From assembly GCA_017940955.1 (NCBI GenBank), contig JAGAXP010000188.1, positions 1 to 17,360 on the forward strand: 17,360 nt of DNA, in the 5' to 3' direction. The notes beneath the pieces are model-generated. The model made no database searches and was not told the DNA's origin. It saw nothing but the letters and a program-made list of their open reading frames with translations. Within the stretch, counting starts at the first letter, position 1. Every line of letters starts with the position of its first letter. Both the position numbers and the translations under genes were made by a program. Positions 15,052-17,360 of this stretch are shown here, piece after piece. This DNA is from Oribacterium sp. GTDB lineage: Bacteria > Bacillota_A > Clostridia > Lachnospirales > Lachnospiraceae.

Positions 15052-15285
15052 ATGAAAAACGTACAGATATCACAGGAATTATTTATAAGGCTGATACGAT
15101 TACTGGTCTTTGAGTTCGACGAAGATACTGATCTGATCAAAAAAGAACTTGAGGACAAGATGGAAAAATTAGCAAGGCATGAAATCTATTCAAAGTTCAA
15201 GACGGCACCAACAGAAGAGGAGAAAGAAAAAGCTCGTCAGGACTACCTCGATATGGTGGGAATGCGCAGGGATTTTAGATGGTGA
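15052..15285 (+). CDS. Small conserved element protein ending in FRW
   Basis: About 77 residues from the ATG at 15052, with AAAGGGA (15042-15048) just upstream; a TTG at 15025 falls in the arm of an inverted repeat and is unlikely. It is highly charged and mostly helical: QISQELFIRLIRLL at the start, then Lys/Glu-rich stretches, TAPTEEEKEKARQDYLD (about 52-68) and the end RRDFRW. I recall a family of this size and ending next to MobV genes in Lachnospiraceae elements, often mislabelled complexin-2; this is memory, not a search. Function is unknown. Its place right before the candidate oriT and mobV suggests a mobilization accessory or relaxosome protein. Confidence 0.7.
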   Translation: MKNVQISQELFIRLIRLLVFEFDEDTDLIKKELEDKMEKLARHEIYSKFKTAPTEEEKEKARQDYLDMVGMRRDFRW

Positions 15286-15306
15286 TTTCCCTTGATGGAT
15301 TGAACG

Positions 15307-15467
15307 GGAGCGTGACACGCTCCTGTAATAATTAGCCAAGGAATGAATGGTTTGACAGGCGAGCGGAGCGAGCTTCCCCATAACGTGTCGTTATGGGTAA
15401 CCCCCTATGGATAATGACATTACACATCATTATCCGGGGGCTCTCCGAGGGGCCTGCCGGCGGCAAA
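15307..15467. other. Candidate origin of transfer (oriT) upstream of mobV
   Basis: Stacked inverted repeats fill this non-coding stretch. GGAGCGTGACACGCTCC (15307-15323) is a near-perfect palindrome. CCCATAACG (15377-15385) pairs with CGTTATGGG (15389-15397). GGATAATGA (15409-15417) pairs with TCATTATCC (15427-15435), extended outside by CCCCC (15401-15405) and GGGGG (15436-15440) around a TAT bulge. MobV relaxases nick at oriT sites with inverted repeats just upstream of their own gene, so this is the obvious candidate. The exact nick site cannot be assigned. Confidence 0.6.
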
Positions 15468-15492
15468 AAAATATTATGAAAGGAGTTTGTTT

Positions 15493-16572
15493 ATGATAAC
15501 AGTAACATTTCACATCTCATGTAAGAAACATTCGCTCACCAAAACAAGAGATGTGGTTTCGGTGAGCAAGCACAATCTCCGATTATTTCAAAGCGAAGAG
15601 TATAACGAAGAAATGATCGAAGTGGAAGTCGGGAGTGAAGTAAATATTCTCGATGATGTAAAAGAGATTTATGAAAGGGAATTCTCTGAGGCACTTGCGG
15701 AATACAACAAAGGTAAAAGAAGTGACAGACAGATTCATGACTATCTGGAGTATGTATCCGAAAGTAAAAAGAATGATGTGGCTACGGAGGTAATTCTCCA
15801 AGTAGGGGATAAGGAATTTTGGGCGGATAAGACGAGAGAACAGTGGAATGCAATGAAACCACTGTTAAGGGAACAGCTTGAATATGTAAAAGAAATAGTT
15901 CCGGAATTCAAAATCGCATCGGCGGTAACACACTTGGATGAAGATTCACCTCATATGCACGTAGTAGGAGTTCCGGTAGCAACAGGATACAAACGAGGAC
16001 TAAGCAAACAGGTGGCAAAAACAAAAGTGTTTGATCAGGAGAGACTAGAAAAAATACAAGATCTAATGCACGATTTTGTAGAGCATCAGATGAAAGACCA
16101 CCCGGAGATCTTTGGAGATGAAACCTTAAAGCCAAAGGAAAAAGGAAGGAATAGCGACTTCTCAAAAGAATTCTACTTAAGGCTAAAGCAGCAAGAATAT
16201 GAAAAGCTGGAAGATAAGTGCCAGGAGAAAGAGACACAGATCGAAGCTCTGGATGATACAGCTAAAGAAATGCAGCAGGATATAGAAAGCAAAGTCGACC
16301 AATATGTGGACTCAGTAGTGAATTCGGAAATGAAGAAGGAATTCATGAGATACGCAACACTTGAAAATCCCAAGACTACACTGGGGAAAATAGTCTCAAA
16401 AGCCTTCAAAACATTCAAGGAGTGGTGGGACAAGACCAAGAAGCCTGAGATAGCTGAAAAGGCTAGGACAAGTCTCTTACAAAAGCTTAGAGAGAACCAG
16501 GCATTCGTAGATCAGAGGAAGGAACAGCAAGGTCCGAATCTCAAAAGGAATAATCTCAGTCCGGAGAGATGA
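15493..16572 (+). CDS. MobV/Pre-type relaxase (plasmid recombination enzyme family)
   Basis: About 359 residues from the ATG at 15493, with AGGAG (15481-15485) upstream; a TTG at 15487 is an alternative. The N-terminal relaxase domain (about 1-210) shows SKHNLR (25-30) and the metal-binding HLDEDSPHMHV (147-157), the HxDE-PHxH motif of MobV/Pre proteins. A long Glu/Lys/Gln-rich coiled coil follows (about 220-270), then a basic tail. It should nick oriT and carry the strand into a recipient through a helper mating channel. It is the last gene of the element and is followed by a terminator. Confidence 0.92.
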   Translation: MITVTFHISCKKHSLTKTRDVVSVSKHNLRLFQSEEYNEEMIEVEVGSEVNILDDVKEIYEREFSEALAEYNKGKRSDRQIHDYLEYVSESKKNDVATEVILQVGDKEFWADKTREQWNAMKPLLREQLEYVKEIVPEFKIASAVTHLDEDSPHMHVVGVPVATGYKRGLSKQVAKTKVFDQERLEKIQDLMHDFVEHQMKDHPEIFGDETLKPKEKGRNSDFSKEFYLRLKQQEYEKLEDKCQEKETQIEALDDTAKEMQQDIESKVDQYVDSVVNSEMKKEFMRYATLENPKTTLGKIVSKAFKTFKEWWDKTKKPEIAEKARTSLLQKLRENQAFVDQRKEQQGPNLKRNNLSPER

Positions 16573-16592
16573 ATACTATGATAGCAGTAGGC

Positions 16593-16618
16593 AGGGGCGT
16601 GAAAACGCCCTTGTTTTA
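16593..16618 (+). terminator. Intrinsic terminator after mobV
   Basis: AGGGGCGT (16593-16600), GAAA loop, ACGCCCTT (16605-16612): an 8-bp stem with one G-T wobble, followed by GTTTTAT. It closes the rightward operon of the element. Confidence 0.85.
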
Positions 16619-16753
16619 TGTGGGTACATTGAATAGAATAAGGAATAGTGATATAGTCCCTTTGGTTGAATTATAAACATCTTTAGGATGACTCTGACTG
16701 CTCATGAGCGATGGTAAGGTAATCTCATAGCAATCTTCATGCGCAGAGGTCGA

Positions 16754-16891
16754 TTATTGCGTTGTATCCGGCAGCAATGCCTGTTGATCAGTCGAAGCAA
16801 GCATCTGATTTAGTGCAAATTTCCTTATGCGACGTTGCCAGTAATAAAACGAGCTTAATGAAACTGCGTCTTCTTTGCACCAAGTCTCGCG
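16754..16891 (-). pseudogene. Remnant of an IS66-family TnpA (OrfA) gene
   Basis: On the minus strand an open stretch of 45 codons reads RETWCKED, then SSFYYWQRRIRKFALNQM, and ends at TAA (complement of 16754-16756). The pattern WC-K-E followed about ten residues later by YYWQRR-R is that of the small IS66 accessory protein TnpA found in Firmicutes. The N-terminus is missing, because the sequence upstream on this strand is a REP-like palindrome. No tnpB or transposase gene follows. After the stop the same frame stays open for about 50 codons, which fits a decayed gene. Confidence 0.55.
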
Positions 16892-16917
16892 GTCAATTGG
16901 GACGGTTCTGTTTGACT
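16891..16917. repeat. REP-like palindrome at the IS remnant edge
   Basis: GGTCAA (16891-16896) and TTTGAC (16911-16916) flank the core TTGGGACGGTTCTG, so GTCAA/TTGAC form a short stem. Sequences with GGGACGGTTCT between GTCAA and TTGAC are, to my recollection, common near REP-associated transposases in Clostridia. It begins where the TnpA-like reading frame loses its similarity. Confidence 0.4.
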
Positions 16918-16933
16918 CCCTTAATGATGTGAT

Positions 16934-17003
16934 AAGGGTTATGCGATTAACCCATTGTGAATATGGGATATTTCTCTTATCATTTAATCAAATGATAAGG
17001 GGG
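16934..17003 (+). promoter_or_regulatory. Structured leader of the MATE gene
   Basis: Three hairpins lie in a row. GGGTTA (16936-16941) pairs with TAACCC (16948-16953). CCCAT (16951-16955) pairs with ATGGG (about 16963-16967), and the first two compete for the same CCC. CTTATCATTT (16976-16985) pairs with AAATGATAAG (16990-16999), a perfect 10-bp stem whose 3' arm overlaps the AAGGGGG ribosome binding site (16997-17003). TGATAAGGG occurs twice (16930-16938 and 16993-17001). Folding of the last stem would hide the ribosome binding site, or the palindrome could be an operator. Confidence 0.5.
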
Positions 17004-17008
17004 TTTTT

Positions 17009-17360
17009 ATGAAAGAGTCTTTTGAAAAAAAGGTAATAAGCATAGCGATACCGGTAGCGCTTCAGTCAATGCTCCAGTCGTCTTTTTCCATGATAGATCA
17101 GATAATGGTGGGACAGCTTGGGAAAAAGAGTATAGCTGCAGTAGAGATAGCAGGGAAGCCCGGATTTATCTATTCATTTGTTGTCGGTGCAATAGGCACT
17201 ATAGCAGGAATCATGATAACCCAGTATATTGGGAAAAATGACAGGGAGACTGAGGAAAGAAGTATCTGTGTGAATTTTCTTGTAATGCTACTGACAGGAA
17301 TAGCGTTCTTTTTTCTGTCAACGGTGTTTTCTTTACAGTTCATCAAGATGTTTACTGATG
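17009..17360 (+). CDS. MATE family efflux transporter, 5' part
   Basis: The first 117 codons are in the window; the gene runs off the end. The start ATG has AAGGGGG (16997-17003) five bases upstream. The N-terminus fits the MATE/MatE family: FEKKVISIAIPVALQSMLQS, then SMIDQIMVGQLGKKSIAAVEIAGK, the typical first two helices with the DQIMVGQLG loop, followed by further membrane segments. Such proteins expel drugs or metabolites in exchange for Na+ or H+; the substrate cannot be predicted. It could be chromosomal DNA beyond the element or cargo, but its position after the mobV terminator and the IS remnant favours chromosomal. Confidence 0.88.
   Translation, partial: MKESFEKKVISIAIPVALQSMLQSSFSMIDQIMVGQLGKKSIAAVEIAGKPGFIYSFVVGAIGTIAGIMITQYIGKNDRETEERSICVNFLVMLLTGIAFFFLSTVFSLQFIKMFTD

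Larger units (their letters stand above)
11740..16620. mobile_element. Integrative and mobilizable element, ends approximate
   Basis: About 5 kb between the rpsI terminator and the IS remnant/MATE gene. It carries, in order, int and an XRE repressor (minus strand), then an xis-like gene, a RepA/RecA-like ATPase gene, a small conserved ORF, a candidate oriT and a MobV relaxase gene (plus strand), closed by a terminator. This is the layout of a mobilizable element that excises by a tyrosine recombinase and is transferred by a helper's conjugation machinery. No type IV secretion, coupling protein or cargo resistance gene is present. I searched both flanks by eye for an att direct repeat and found none longer than nine bases, so boundaries are set from gene content only. 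Confidence 0.8.

Noticed and set aside
16813..16880. Structured non-coding RNA (GTGCAAA/TTTGCAC with inner GACG/CGTC and CAGT/ACTG pairs)
   Set aside because: The same bases read on the minus strand as an IS66 TnpA-like protein segment, which explains the stretch better. The pairings are short and may be chance.
11700..17008. GGGGTTTTT at 11705-11713 and 17000-17008 as att core
   Set aside because: The nine-base match is formed by the T-tail of a terminator on one side and a ribosome binding site with its T-spacer on the other. Low complexity makes chance likely.

Overview
The window looks like a low-to-mid GC Gram-positive chromosome of the Lachnospiraceae (Clostridium cluster XIVa; Butyrivibrio or Roseburia type). 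The evidence is the alpha ribosomal operon order, strong AGGAGG ribosome binding sites, and an L17 protein enlarged by a lysine-rich insert that I associate with this family. The genus call is inference.

Region 1 (1-3397) is the end of the spc/alpha operon: the rpmJ tail, rpsM, rpsK, rpsD, rpoA and rplQ, closed by a clear intrinsic terminator. Several intergenic gaps hold compact hairpins. Three have GNRA-type tetraloops, and one has a perfect 15-bp stem with the rpoA stop codon in its loop.

Region 2 (3398-11718) follows the common Firmicutes order rplQ - ecfA1 - ecfA2 - ecfT - truA - rplM - rpsI, with changes. A secreted cell-wall-binding-repeat protein sits after rplQ. EcfA1 and EcfA2 are fused into one polypeptide with a hydrophilic insert in the second domain. 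TruA carries two inserts, one with a 75-bp tandem duplication. A HAD phosphatase lies before rplM. Between the HAD gene and rplM is about 620 bp of non-coding DNA. It holds five imperfect repeats with an exact 53-bp period, a consensus sigma-A promoter, and a structured rplM leader that may be an L13 autoregulatory leader.

Region 3 (about 11.72-16.62 kb) is a small integrative and mobilizable element of about 5 kb. It encodes a tyrosine integrase and an XRE repressor on the minus strand, then an excisionase-like protein, a RepA/RecA-like ATPase, a small conserved protein and a MobV relaxase on the plus strand. A divergent promoter pair with operator-like repeats controls the switch. A dense block of inverted repeats before mobV is a candidate oriT. 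Three 11-bp direct repeats next to int look like integrase arm sites. I found no convincing att direct repeat, so the exact ends are unknown. The element has no conjugation apparatus and would need a helper.

Region 4 (16.62-17.36 kb) holds a minus-strand IS66 TnpA-like remnant abutting a REP-like palindrome. A leader with three hairpins and a possible overlapping leader ORF follows, then the 5' part of a MATE efflux gene that runs off the window.

Most of the window is conventional. The least explained item is the 53-bp array before rplM. I do not see clear evidence of a wholly new defence or enzymatic system.
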